A stretch of DNA of 64,000 nucleotides from Saprospiraceae bacterium (GTDB lineage: Bacteria; Bacteroidota; Bacteroidia; Chitinophagales; Saprospiraceae): the NCBI GenBank assembly GCA_028279185.1, contig JANQSS010000081.1:62001-126000 (forward strand). The letters are read 5' to 3'. Made by a program: the position numbers and the translations under genes. Below, piece by piece: positions 18,288-26,502 of the stretch. Position 1 is the stretch's first letter, and every line of letters begins with the position of its first letter. The notes under the pieces were generated by a model, which was given only the letters and a program-made list of their open reading frames with translations, was not told the DNA's origin and did not search any database.

Positions 18288-18740
18288 TCAATTATTAGTG
18301 ATGAGAAAACAGAGAAGCATTGTAAAAACGATCATTAAAAACCAGGGTAAAAATTGCTCGATTTTTGAAAGATGTACATATTTATCGTTGTCCTTGTTGC
18401 TGTTAATGTCGTCCCACTCCTTTGTTAAAAAATCATACGGTAGTTTTTTTTCGAGATCACAGAGTATTTGAAATTTGACCGAATTTAGCTTTTTATAGGA
18501 TACAATATTCAACCACCAAACGATTGAAATTACAATCCCTAAAATGCATGCCGCAATGACTAACACATTCCAGGATGATATAGCCTGTTGTTTTTCAAAG
18601 ATAAATGAGATGGCGATGAAAATGGCCGATAATAGCGTGAGATAAAACTGATTGGTTTTACCCCTTCGGCTACTCACATTATCAGCCATTTGAACATGTA
18701 ATTTGTAGATGTCGATGAGTTCATAGTTGTTTGGAGCCAT
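18288..18740 (-). CDS. RipA-family membrane protein
   Basis: The protein has 150 residues: a short N-terminal helix with Y-K-L-H-V-Q-M-A-D-N-V-S-S-R-R, two membrane helices (about 32-48 and 57-79), a cytoplasmic W-L-N-I-V-S-Y-K-K-L-N-S-V-K-F segment with L-E-K-K-L-P-Y, and a third helix (about 131-147). This fits the RipA family of octameric membrane proteins (named for a Francisella protein needed for intracellular growth); relatives often sit in variable or defence-like loci. It lies 97 bases upstream of the TIR gene on the same strand. Confidence 0.75.
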   Translation of the reverse strand: MAPNNYELIDIYKLHVQMADNVSSRRGKTNQFYLTLLSAIFIAISFIFEKQQAISSWNVLVIAACILGIVISIVWWLNIVSYKKLNSVKFQILCDLEKKLPYDFLTKEWDDINSNKDNDKYVHLSKIEQFLPWFLMIVFTMLLCFLITNN

Positions 18741-19298
18741 AGGTTTCGATTGTCAACGGTTATTAGGTATACTAAAGATACAAGGAATGTTAGATTTGAC
18801 AATACGATAAGTCAAAAAGTTCATTATTGTAATACAGTCGTGCAATTATCGCGAGGAAATAATCTTAATTAAGCTAAACAACAAGGTTGAACTATCATTG
18901 ATGCGAGTTTGATAATCATAGATGTGATAGTGAATTTATTATGCTGGATCAATCGTTAAACTTACAGTGTCGATGGTATTTTTTGCATAAGGACCCATGT
19001 GGTGACAATCAATTTCACCTATGACCTTTCTACATCTTTTTTAAAAGTGACTTTTGATTTTTCTCTATTGAGGTGCGTAGAGGCTCTCCGTTATTTTCAA
19101 TTTTTGAATTTGAATAATATTCGAATAGGTTCAACATTAGGATCCTCATGTTAATCATATATTCTGTTATTCAAACATTCTGGTTTGCCCCGGTTTCATA
19201 TCCTTAATACGCTATTCTATGTATGCAAACCGTCTTTGCATAAACCTTATTAAGGTATAAAACACTGGAAACATTTAGAGTTTTGTCGATGCCAGTAC
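18741..19298. other. Non-coding gap with an inverted repeat at 19222-19242
   Basis: No gene-like frame is seen in about 560 bases. A perfect 8-bp inverted repeat TATGCAAA-N5-TTTGCATA lies at 19222-19242, about 55 bases past the stop of the TPR lipoprotein gene on the - strand. It has no T-run, so it fits a protein-binding site or a processed 3' hairpin better than a terminator. The promoter of the RipA/TIR group should lie near 18745-18800. Confidence 0.45.
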
Positions 19299-20081
19299 TT
19301 ATTCATTTTCCAAAGAATCAATTTTTGCTTTAATATCGACTATTTCTTCAGGAATCCAGTCGAAAGATGAATCCAGCTCATATGCTTTCTGTTTTAATGC
19401 TAAAGCCTCCTTATACTTTCCCAATTGCAACATTAAATCTGCCTTCGAATCATACGGATTTCCATTCTTAGGTTCACATCGAATAAAATTATCAAAGGCG
19501 TTTTCGGCTTTTGCTAGCTCATTATTGTTTATATACGCATATCCTAAAATATTATATCCTGAACCATAGTCCTTATCTAATTTTATAGCATTCTCACCGG
19601 CGCCAATTGCTAATTTTGGGTTTTTCCTAAAAAGTAAAAAACAAATAGTATGATACAGATATTTGTCCGAAGGACACATCTTGGTCAAATCGAACAGCTT
19701 TTCCTCAGTATTATCGTCAGGGGTTTTGAATCTATACTCCGAAGCTTCGACCATAATTTGTTCCTCTTTCGAAACCAAATGCATGTATTTTTTTGCAAGC
19801 TTATGATTGGATCTTTTTATGGAGTCATCCGGTGAATAGATGGAAATGAAATTATACATCCTTACAAACGTACTATCTAGTTCAATTGCCTTTTCGTAGT
19901 GTTCGGTTGGGTTGCCTTGTATCCCATTCTGTACTAAAAATCGTGCTTTTTCGAAATGATTTTTTGCTTCTTCCGAAGACGTTGTTATAGGGACAGTACC
20001 TAATTGAATTTCTTTTTTGTTCATATTGTCGTTATTACAGGATGCTATTAGTATGGTAAAAGCCAGTAGTATTGTTCTCAT
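19299..20081 (-). CDS. TPR lipoprotein
   Basis: The start at 20081 (ATG) rather than the in-frame TTG at 20087 gives a lipoprotein signal ending in L-I-A-S-C. The mature protein (about 245 residues) is a chain of tetratricopeptide-like repeats, for example A-I-E-L-D-S-T-F-V-R-M-Y-N, G-Y-A-Y-I-N-N-N-E-L-A-K-A-E-N-A-F and Y-K-E-A-L-A-L-K-Q-K-A-Y-E-L-D. It is probably an outer-membrane-tethered scaffold. There is no operon partner: the flanking gaps are 560 and 270 bases. Confidence 0.85.
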   Translation of the reverse strand: MRTILLAFTILIASCNNDNMNKKEIQLGTVPITTSSEEAKNHFEKARFLVQNGIQGNPTEHYEKAIELDSTFVRMYNFISIYSPDDSIKRSNHKLAKKYMHLVSKEEQIMVEASEYRFKTPDDNTEEKLFDLTKMCPSDKYLYHTICFLLFRKNPKLAIGAGENAIKLDKDYGSGYNILGYAYINNNELAKAENAFDNFIRCEPKNGNPYDSKADLMLQLGKYKEALALKQKAYELDSSFDWIPEEIVDIKAKIDSLENE

Positions 20082-20359
20082 GATCAATCTTTTCCTTTGT
20101 TAATATTGAATATATCCACTCCAGTGATTAACTCTTCAACTTGCCTACCCACAGCAGCTTATCTTATGTTTTTTATTCACCTTCGCGAGCGTTTCACTCC
20201 CAATATACTACATCTATTCAATGCGGTTTGCTGGGTAATTCGAATAGGAGGATGACTTCGTGTTCACCGCTCACCCAGCATATCCACCACTCGCTCAATC
20301 GACCTCGTAAACATTGTTTAGCCACAATAAATTTGAAGCAAGATCGAAATTAAAATAAC

Positions 20360-21679
20360 ATGAGGCGTTACATTTTCACAGTTTGTTGGATGGCCATGGT
20401 TTCCATTGTAGGACTGATGCATTCCGCGTTAAAAGCACAACACATTCATGCTCATGACGATGGATACGTCTGCAATGCTGCTGAGCACATGCCCGAATTG
20501 AAAGCCGAAATAGCCATTACGCGTGCACGGTTGGTTAAGGAAGGAAAGCTTCCTGAGCACAAAAATCAACAACGGACTGTTCCACCTGTATTGCTGCATT
20601 GGCCGTTACGCCAATCACCAGGCTATAGCCAGTTTTCATACTATGTTTTGTCCAATTACGTCGACCAGGATGACGGGCCTGGAATTCAGGATTTCAATTG
20701 TGGCAATCGCACGTACAACGGTCACAAAGGGGTGGATATCACCATTTGGCCATTTTGGTGGAAGATGATGTACGACGAACAGGTTGAAGTGGTGGCCGCC
20801 GCCGCTGGTGTCATCGTCGCCAAGACAGATGGTATGGTTGATACGAGTTGCTCGCCTGGCGGTAGCTGGAACGTCATTGCCATCGAGCATGCAGATGGAA
20901 ATACGGCCTACTATGGACATTTGAAAACAAATTCACTGACCAGTAAAATCGTAGGAGAGTCGGTTGAAGTCGGTGAATTTTTGGGTTATGTCGGTAGCTC
21001 GGGAAATTCCTTCTCGCCTCACTTACACATTGAAATTCAGGATGAAAATGATATTGCCTTTGAGCCGAGCGTCGGGCCTTGTAATAGTGGTGTACCCGTT
21101 TCTTATTGGGTTGATCAAAAGCCATATAATGACCCAACGTTCATGTCACTGCTTACCCATGATGCCGTCCCAATCTTGGGTCTATGTCCCTATCAGGAGA
21201 AGCCCAACTTGCAAAATAAGTTCGATGCCGGAGATAATATTTATTACTCGGCTTACATTCATAATTTACTCGCCGGGCAATCAATTAATTATCGCGTGCG
21301 AAATCCGAATGGGACGATTATTCATAGTTGGGATTTCACGGCACCGGCCACGGAGAAACGATATTTAGACGATTGGGTGTATACCTTACCAGGCGGATCG
21401 ATGGATGGTGTGTATTCATTCAACGCCACCTTTCAAGGTGAAACATTTTCACATTATTTTGTTGTAGGCTGTCCGACAAACCTCACAGTTTCAGACCAAA
21501 CGGTTACATCCAATATTCGATATGCGGCAGCGCAAACGATTACAACTTCAGGTGATGTGCGCGTTGCTTCAGCTGGCGAAACGAGCCACTTTCAAGCAGG
21601 TAATAAGGTGTCCTTGAATCCGGGATTTAAAGCTGAAGAAGGCTCCGATTTTGTCATTAAAATTGACGGATGCCCCTAA
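20360..21679 (+). CDS. M23 (lysostaphin-type) peptidase-like surface protein with Gly-Cys tail
   Basis: The protein has 439 residues: a signal peptide (about 1-26), then a LytM/M23 domain (about 115-245) with metal ligands in H-K-G-V-D-I (His and Asp) and H-L-H-I-E-I, plus N-T-A-Y-Y-G-H-L. A beta-sandwich region follows, and the last 70 residues repeat the pattern seen at the end of the protein at 5605-8454 (L-N-P-G-F-K-A-E-E-G-S-D-F), ending exactly in D-G-C-P. M23 enzymes cut peptidoglycan cross-bridges or other Gly-rich peptides; here the enzyme is likely at the cell surface or secreted. All zinc ligands appear intact. Confidence 0.88.
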   Translation: MRRYIFTVCWMAMVSIVGLMHSALKAQHIHAHDDGYVCNAAEHMPELKAEIAITRARLVKEGKLPEHKNQQRTVPPVLLHWPLRQSPGYSQFSYYVLSNYVDQDDGPGIQDFNCGNRTYNGHKGVDITIWPFWWKMMYDEQVEVVAAAAGVIVAKTDGMVDTSCSPGGSWNVIAIEHADGNTAYYGHLKTNSLTSKIVGESVEVGEFLGYVGSSGNSFSPHLHIEIQDENDIAFEPSVGPCNSGVPVSYWVDQKPYNDPTFMSLLTHDAVPILGLCPYQEKPNLQNKFDAGDNIYYSAYIHNLLAGQSINYRVRNPNGTIIHSWDFTAPATEKRYLDDWVYTLPGGSMDGVYSFNATFQGETFSHYFVVGCPTNLTVSDQTVTSNIRYAAAQTITTSGDVRVASAGETSHFQAGNKVSLNPGFKAEEGSDFVIKIDGCP

Positions 21680-22107
21680 TGGATAAATCTATTATTTAAA
21701 GCCGTAAAAAGCCGTTTTTTCTTGGCATTTCTATCCTGATTTGCTGCTATGATCTCTTACATGTAGCAACAGAGATAAGTGGTCATCTTTTTTCAATTCT
21801 GTTCTTTTCGATAATTCAACACGTCTAACTATTGGGCTTTGACCTCTCATAGAATAAAAACAGTTGCTTGTATAAAAGTATTTTTTAATACGTTAAAAAT
21901 CAAACCGTTACATAAGGGACGAAATTTTTACAACGTATGATTTTGCCTGTTTCTGGTCAAAATTCGTTCGATAAAAACAGCAATTACTTATACTTTTTAT
22001 CCAATTTTTCAAAATTACTTTCCGTTTTATCGTCGATTCACATCCATTAAAATAACTGCTTACATTATAGTGGATTGAATTATTTTGAACAATAAAATAT
22101 TATTATT
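21680..22107. other. Non-coding gap
   Basis: About 430 bases of A+T-rich sequence with no gene-like frame. A tandem GCCGT-A5-GCCGT-T6 string right after the stop (near 21700-21722) is a direct, not inverted, repeat. Two loosely similar ATAAAAACAG stretches occur near 21854 and 21971; no function can be assigned. Confidence 0.4.
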
Positions 22108-23061
22108 ATGAATCGATTAGAAAAAGATCAAAGTAACATAGCAAAGCCATTGGCCATATTATTTGCAGGATTATTTATGCTCGCTAGTGCTGGTGCAATT
22201 TATTTTGTCATTCAAAATAATCAAATGCAGCGATTGGCCGAAATGCAAAAAACTGACTATGAAAACCTCGATGCTGTAAAACAAGATCTGGAGGGCGAAT
22301 TACACGAAATTGAATCCAGCTTCACAGACAAAATAACTGAAAATGAAGAATTATCAGCAACCTTACAAGAGCGGGTAAAAGAAGTAGAAAAATTGCAGTG
22401 GCGACTAACCGATGCAAGATCGAAATTGGCGGTTAGCACAAAGGAAAATGAAGAAATTAAAACGAGGCTAACTCAGCTGGAGTCGATTAAAAAAGACCTG
22501 GAAAGTGATATCGACGCATTGGCAAAAACAAATAATGAGCTTCGCCTGGCTAATGCAGAAATTAAGGTTGAATTAGAGCAAACGAATGAATATACCGAAC
22601 GCCTAAGCGCTCATATTTCTAAAATGTCTAGAGAAAATGACAAATTGATTAAACGACTGTATCAAATAGCCCCGGCCGGTTTCATTGCAGACAATTTTAT
22701 CGTCTCCGCCGAAAAGCGAAATGATAAATTGACGTCAAGAGCAAAATTTGCAGATGAAGTACGAGTGCAATTTGATATAAACAACGTCCCTGAAGAGTTT
22801 CGCACGAATGAGGAATTATACTTAGTTGTTACGCAGTTTGACGGCCGACCTTTGGAAAACATTCCAACTCAAACCGTAAAAGTTGCAGCACAAGATCCGA
22901 TGGTAGTGAAGGCGGCTGATGTCGAAAAAATAAAATTAAACAGTAGACAGCACGTTGAGATGTCGTTCCAGGCTGATAAAGATTTGGAAGCCGGGCTGTA
23001 CAATGTACTTGTATACGCCGATCATGGTTTTCTCGGTGCGACGTCATTTCAGCTGCGATAG
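22108..23061 (+). CDS. Inner-membrane coiled-coil protein
   Basis: The protein has 317 residues: a short cytoplasmic N-terminus, one membrane helix (about 14-36), then a long coiled coil (about 38-190) with heptad-like Leu/Ile spacing and many Glu/Lys, and a C-terminal beta-rich domain of about 120 residues. No enzymatic motif is seen. It resembles envelope proteins of Bacteroidota that span the periplasm. It is monocistronic, followed by a strong terminator. Confidence 0.85.
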   Translation: MNRLEKDQSNIAKPLAILFAGLFMLASAGAIYFVIQNNQMQRLAEMQKTDYENLDAVKQDLEGELHEIESSFTDKITENEELSATLQERVKEVEKLQWRLTDARSKLAVSTKENEEIKTRLTQLESIKKDLESDIDALAKTNNELRLANAEIKVELEQTNEYTERLSAHISKMSRENDKLIKRLYQIAPAGFIADNFIVSAEKRNDKLTSRAKFADEVRVQFDINNVPEEFRTNEELYLVVTQFDGRPLENIPTQTVKVAAQDPMVVKAADVEKIKLNSRQHVEMSFQADKDLEAGLYNVLVYADHGFLGATSFQLR

Positions 23062-23103
23062 TTCCATTTCTCCAAAGTGGTTATGTACACTTGATTTCGA
23101 AAA

Positions 23104-23128
23104 GCCCGGTCTACCGACCGGGTTTTTT
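23104..23128 (+). terminator. Rho-independent terminator
   Basis: A 7-bp G+C-rich stem (CCCGGTC/GACCGGG) with a 4-base loop and six T follows 43 bases after the stop of the coiled-coil protein gene. Confidence 0.92.
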
Positions 23129-23328
23129 ATTACAATGGGAATAAGTTAGCGGTGGTTTATATGTATAATTGTTTACTTACGAGTTGAGCTAAATTTGGAA
23201 AGAAACTTGATTCAGGATAGACAGCAGAGATATGCTTTGGATAAAACTATTTCTGATTGGAATTCATTCTAAGGTCAAAGAGCTATATTCACGGAGACAT
23301 GATTTCGCTAAACTATGTTTTAACTCCA

Positions 23329-23811
23329 ATGTCCAAAGTGTTATGTATAGTCTTATGTTTCATTCTTTGTGTCTGGAGTTGCTCGAATAATGAGCCAGTC
23401 ATCAAAGATTTTGATCCTGTAAAAGTGGAGGGAGAGGTTAAAAAAATGTTTGAGAACTATCATGCCGCAATAAAAGAAGGCGGCTTAAAAGCAGAATTCG
23501 ACTACCTTGATCAATCACCTGATTTCTTTTGGGTGCCACCCGGCTATTCATCCGCCTTGGATATTGACTCTGTGCAAGCTATATTAACAAAAAATGCACC
23601 GCTTTATTCTGCTATTGACTTTCACTGGACTCATTTGGTCGTGCATCCCTTGTCTGATCGAATAGCCACTTTTACCGGACAGGTTGGTGGTGTAATGGCG
23701 GATACAAACGGTATGCAGCAAATTATTTCTATTTTAGAATCAGGTACTGTAATTAAACGCGATTCTGGTTGGAAGTTACTGAGTGGCCAATCACGAACCT
23801 TGGATAAATAA
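23329..23811 (+). CDS. Lipoprotein of the SnoaL/NTF2-like fold
   Basis: Starting at 23329 the protein has 160 residues with a lipoprotein signal (L-C-V-W-S-C). The mature part looks like an NTF2/SnoaL-like domain: an opening helix (V-K-K-M-F-E-N-Y-H-A-A-I-K-E-G-G), Y-L-D-Q-S-P-D-F-F-W-V-P-P, and a closing sheet with S-G-W-K-L-L-S-G-Q-S. Such domains (DUF4440 and relatives) are found in many small enzymes and binding proteins. An upstream ATG at 23299 has a GGAG six bases ahead of it and would add ten residues; both starts are possible. Confidence 0.75.
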   Translation: MSKVLCIVLCFILCVWSCSNNEPVIKDFDPVKVEGEVKKMFENYHAAIKEGGLKAEFDYLDQSPDFFWVPPGYSSALDIDSVQAILTKNAPLYSAIDFHWTHLVVHPLSDRIATFTGQVGGVMADTNGMQQIISILESGTVIKRDSGWKLLSGQSRTLDK

Positions 23812-23910
23812 TTAGGAATTGGGAAAAGCTCAGCCCAGGGGGTTTAACAAAAAAGTTCTTGCACGTACTGAAGCACGAAATGCTAGGGCTCGCGGATTAA
23901 GAGAGGCAGC

Positions 23911-24666
23911 TTACTGAGCGGGATTAATATCCTTAACAACAATATCTGATCCAGAATACTTTCCCTCTGGATAAGTATGCCAATGTCGATATCGCGCTAT
24001 TTTTATTTTATCCAAATTCACTTCTCCGTCAAAGTAAAGACGTTCACCTTTTGTATTGTCATCCGGAAATATAATTTCCATTCCGCAATAGGTAAAGTTT
24101 GACTTGGCTATATAAATGACCCAATGTTTTGAAAACATTTCTTCTTTCAATTCGAGCGGTATTTGATGACAGACTTCTCCATTATAGATTGTGGACTCAA
24201 CCTGTCCCATGGCTTTTATCGTTGCATCATTTAATGTCATTGGAAGACCGTATAACATTTTATAGAAATCGCGGTATACAAAATTGCGATCAGGATTGAG
24301 ACGATACTTGGCAACAAGTTCAGGTGGAATATTTTCGTTTTCATTGAATAGTACGGTTGGTTTTCCTTCCGAATCGATTACATGCCGAGAAATATGCTCA
24401 TTTCGATTTCTGATTAATTCAAATGCGTCGGAGCGATTGTTCAACTTGACGATAGAATATCGTTCGGGATTATCGATTCGCGGCTCTTGAATGTGCAAAT
24501 GAATGTTTAAACGTTGCCAGTTATTATTTGGATCATGGTATTCAATACTTTTTTGAAGTATTTCCTGACTTGTTAGGGTTTGGGGTTCAGTTGAAGTGGA
24601 GCAAGCAGATATGATTATTAGTAAGAAGACAAAAAAGGAGTTAGTAGTAATCTGAAGCTTAATCAT
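23911..24666 (-). CDS. Lipoprotein of the DUF6503 type
   Basis: The protein has 251 residues. The signal ends in I-I-I-S-A-C, so it is a lipoprotein. The mature part opens with L-Q-K-S-I-E-Y-H-D-P-N-N-N-W, a stretch I associate with the Bacteroidota family DUF6503, followed by alternating strands like those of LolA/LolB-type half barrels. Residues D-F-Y-K-M-L-Y-G-L-P-M are also family-like. The function is unknown; lipid or lipoprotein binding is a guess from fold only. Confidence 0.75.
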   Translation of the reverse strand: MIKLQITTNSFFVFLLIIISACSTSTEPQTLTSQEILQKSIEYHDPNNNWQRLNIHLHIQEPRIDNPERYSIVKLNNRSDAFELIRNRNEHISRHVIDSEGKPTVLFNENENIPPELVAKYRLNPDRNFVYRDFYKMLYGLPMTLNDATIKAMGQVESTIYNGEVCHQIPLELKEEMFSKHWVIYIAKSNFTYCGMEIIFPDDNTKGERLYFDGEVNLDKIKIARYRHWHTYPEGKYSGSDIVVKDINPAQ

Positions 24667-24733
24667 TGGTTTATATTTTTGGTTTCATGATGTAAGACAT
24701 ATTTGGAATAGATGAAGATGAGTTTATTTGTTT

Positions 24734-25225
24734 TCATAAATCGGTTGAGTCAATTCTGTATTCCATAAGTCGGACGTGGATATCTTTATGCATTATATAT
24801 TTTGAAATAATACCACCTTTCATCATGCCGATGTTCTGCATGACTTTACCGGATGCGGGGTTTTCAATTAAATGTGCGGCGTAAATACGCTTCAATTTTA
24901 GTTGATTGAATCCAAATGATACAATGGCAACAGCTGCCTCGGTTGCATATCCCTTATTCCAGTAGGGTTCACCGATCCAATATCCGAGTTCCATGGTATG
25001 TTCTTCATTGCTCGAACGTAATCCAATAGCGCCTATAAGATTCTCATCTTGAATTAATCGGATTGCAAAAGTGTATTGCGATTTTCGTTCAAATCCGCGT
25101 ATGGCGTTATCAATCCAAATGATAGCATCCCGCTTAGTGTAAGGATGGGGAATGTTTAGTGTATTGTCAGCAACATTTTTATTTCCTGCGTAGGTTACAA
25201 TGCTTGGAATATCATCGTAAGACAA
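24734..25225 (-). CDS. GNAT acetyltransferase (RimJ/RimL type), start unclear
   Basis: At least 163 residues match the RimJ/RimL-like N-acetyltransferase family: G-A-I-G-L-R, M-E-L-G-Y-W-I-G-E-P-Y-W-N-K-G-Y-A-T-E-A (acetyl-CoA loop), and L-I-E-N-P-A-S-G-K-V-M-Q-N-I-G-M. The first possible start in the listed range is TTG at 25225, but the frame stays open above it and encodes T-T-T-R-L-Q-L-S-E, the usual first strand of this family, up to about 25255. No ATG or GTG is found there, so the real start is probably a rare codon (for example ATA or ATT near 25255-25275) or the start was lost by mutation. Confidence 0.8.
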   Translation of the reverse strand: MSYDDIPSIVTYAGNKNVADNTLNIPHPYTKRDAIIWIDNAIRGFERKSQYTFAIRLIQDENLIGAIGLRSSNEEHTMELGYWIGEPYWNKGYATEAAVAIVSFGFNQLKLKRIYAAHLIENPASGKVMQNIGMMKGGIISKYIMHKDIHVRLMEYRIDSTDL

Positions 25226-25517
25226 TTCACTGAGTTGAAGCCTGGTGGTTGTTATCTTTGGGAATATTTGAATGATGAGATGAATTGAAATGATTGGCGT
25301 CTAACGAATATATAGTTAATGTTAGCGAAGTTAGCACTCTCATTGTTAAAATATCATTTCGGCTTATTTAATTATACTACCTGGATCTTTACTCGATTGG
25401 TAATGCTGCTCATGCTTCTACGATATCCAAAACAACTTCATCAGCATATATCTGGAGACGGCACAAGTTGTATCGATGATATAAAAATACGTTGTAGATT
25501 ATTGAATTTTTTGTTGT

Positions 25518-25670
25518 TTATTGATCTCCTGCCAACAATGCTTTTTCATAACTTGGAAAATTGATAAGCTGCATTATTTCACCTCCCGGATGCCGTATTA
25601 TTCGTTTTAGTTTATCTATCTCATCATGATTAAAAGGGGTTAGAGGTTTGCCAACTAAACCGTTAAACAT
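25518..25670 (-). CDS. Possible 50-residue protein
   Basis: An ATG at 25670 opens a 50-codon frame ending at TAA 25518-25520, in the otherwise empty 570-base gap between the GNAT gene and the DinB gene. The product starts M-F-N-G-L-V-G-K-P-L-T-P-F-N and has a balanced composition with a helix-like D-E-I-D-K-L-K-R-I-I. An in-frame stop lies seven codons upstream, so it is not the end of a longer frame. No family is recognised and there is no clear ribosome binding site. It may be a small gene or chance. Confidence 0.35.
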   Translation of the reverse strand: MFNGLVGKPLTPFNHDEIDKLKRIIRHPGGEIMQLINFPSYEKALLAGDQ

Positions 25671-25794
25671 ATTTTTTCTTGATATTTAGTTATACGCATT
25701 ACGCTTTTCGTGCATTGTAATGAGCCCAACATATTCCATAAGACATAAATCCAATAACGTATATTCATACAATAAATAACATTAAGCATACTGT

Positions 25795-26397
25795 ATGAAA
25801 TGTGCATTATTCCTATTGCTGATTATGTCGAACACCACGTTTTCTCAATCAAAGAATTTGATCATGTCTGACACATTACCATACTATAACATACCGGATT
25901 CTCCAAACGACTATGGCGCCGGGAATATCGTATCGCGAATGATCGATGGACTCGGCTACAGATACTATTGGGCGACGGAAGGTCTTATGGAGGAAAATTT
26001 AAACTATAAGCCGAGTGAAGATGGGAGGACGATTCGGGAGACTTTGGTACATATCATGAACTTGTCCAGAACGACAATGAACGCTACTTCGAATACGCCG
26101 AATATTCGGCAAAATGGCGAAGAGGATCTGAGTTTATATGAATTGCGCAGATTGACCCTAAACTTTGTATCACAGGCAAGTACCAATATAAAAGGTAAGT
26201 CAGCTGAGGAAGTTGAATCACTAAAAATCATCTTTGAACGTGCTGATCGCAGAAGCGAATTTCCATTTTGGAACTTACTTAATGGTCCATTGGCAGATGC
26301 GATGTACCATACAGGCCAGGTTGTCGCCTTTCGGCGTGCGGCTGGAAACCCTGTTAGTTCAAAGATGAACGTGTTTACTGGAAAAACACGCGATTAG
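25795..26397 (+). CDS. DinB-family protein with signal peptide
   Basis: The protein has 200 residues. A signal peptide (about 1-17, ending F-S-Q) is followed by a four-helix DinB-like domain: I-R-E-T-L-V-H-I-M-N-L (first metal His) and A-M-Y-H-T-G-Q-V-V-A-F-R-R (second). DinB proteins are metal-binding four-helix bundles, some being thiol-dependent transferases or hydrolases. An exported member is unusual but seen in Bacteroidota. It is convergent with the Fic gene. Confidence 0.82.
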   Translation: MKCALFLLLIMSNTTFSQSKNLIMSDTLPYYNIPDSPNDYGAGNIVSRMIDGLGYRYYWATEGLMEENLNYKPSEDGRTIRETLVHIMNLSRTTMNATSNTPNIRQNGEEDLSLYELRRLTLNFVSQASTNIKGKSAEEVESLKIIFERADRRSEFPFWNLLNGPLADAMYHTGQVVAFRRAAGNPVSSKMNVFTGKTRD

Positions 26398-26402
26398 TCT
26401 AC

Positions 26403-26478
26403 GCACAAATTTGTATTCATTTTGTGCACAAAAAGACATTATGCACACAGTGTGTGCATTGATTCATTCTGCGCACAA
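26403..26478. repeat. Cluster of GTGCACA-type palindromes
   Basis: The gap between two convergent genes holds a perfect 14-base palindrome TTTTGTGCACAAAA (26420-26433), a 9-bp-arm inverted repeat ATGCACACA-G-TGTGTGCAT (26441-26459), and a direct repeat ATTCATT(T/C)TG(T/C)GCACAA at about 26415 and 26462. There is no T-run after the larger stem. It could be a terminator-like 3' structure for both genes or a protein-binding array. Confidence 0.5.
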
Positions 26479-26502
26479 TAAAACACCAAAACAGTGCAAA
26501 GG

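Noticed and set aside
18262-18471. 69-residue frame antisense to the RipA-family gene
   Set aside because: It lies almost fully within the opposite-strand gene, which has clear family features.
20141-20353. 70-residue open frame on the + strand before the M23 gene
   Set aside because: Composition (many Ser, His, Cys, Arg) is not protein-like, and no family, signal or ribosome site is seen; it is judged a chance frame.
21700-21722. GCCGT-A5-GCCGT-T6 after the M23 gene as a terminator
   Set aside because: The GCCGT copies are direct repeats and cannot form a stem.
23826-23922. Start-less frame ending A-R-N-A-R-A-R-G-L-R-E-A-A-Y on the + strand
   Set aside because: Only about 28 codons, with an upstream stop and no ATG; the Arg/Ala-rich composition is striking but too short to support a gene.
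25319-25564. 81-residue + strand frame in the GNAT-DinB gap
   Set aside because: It overlaps the better 50-residue - strand frame, has no start context and no recognisable domain.
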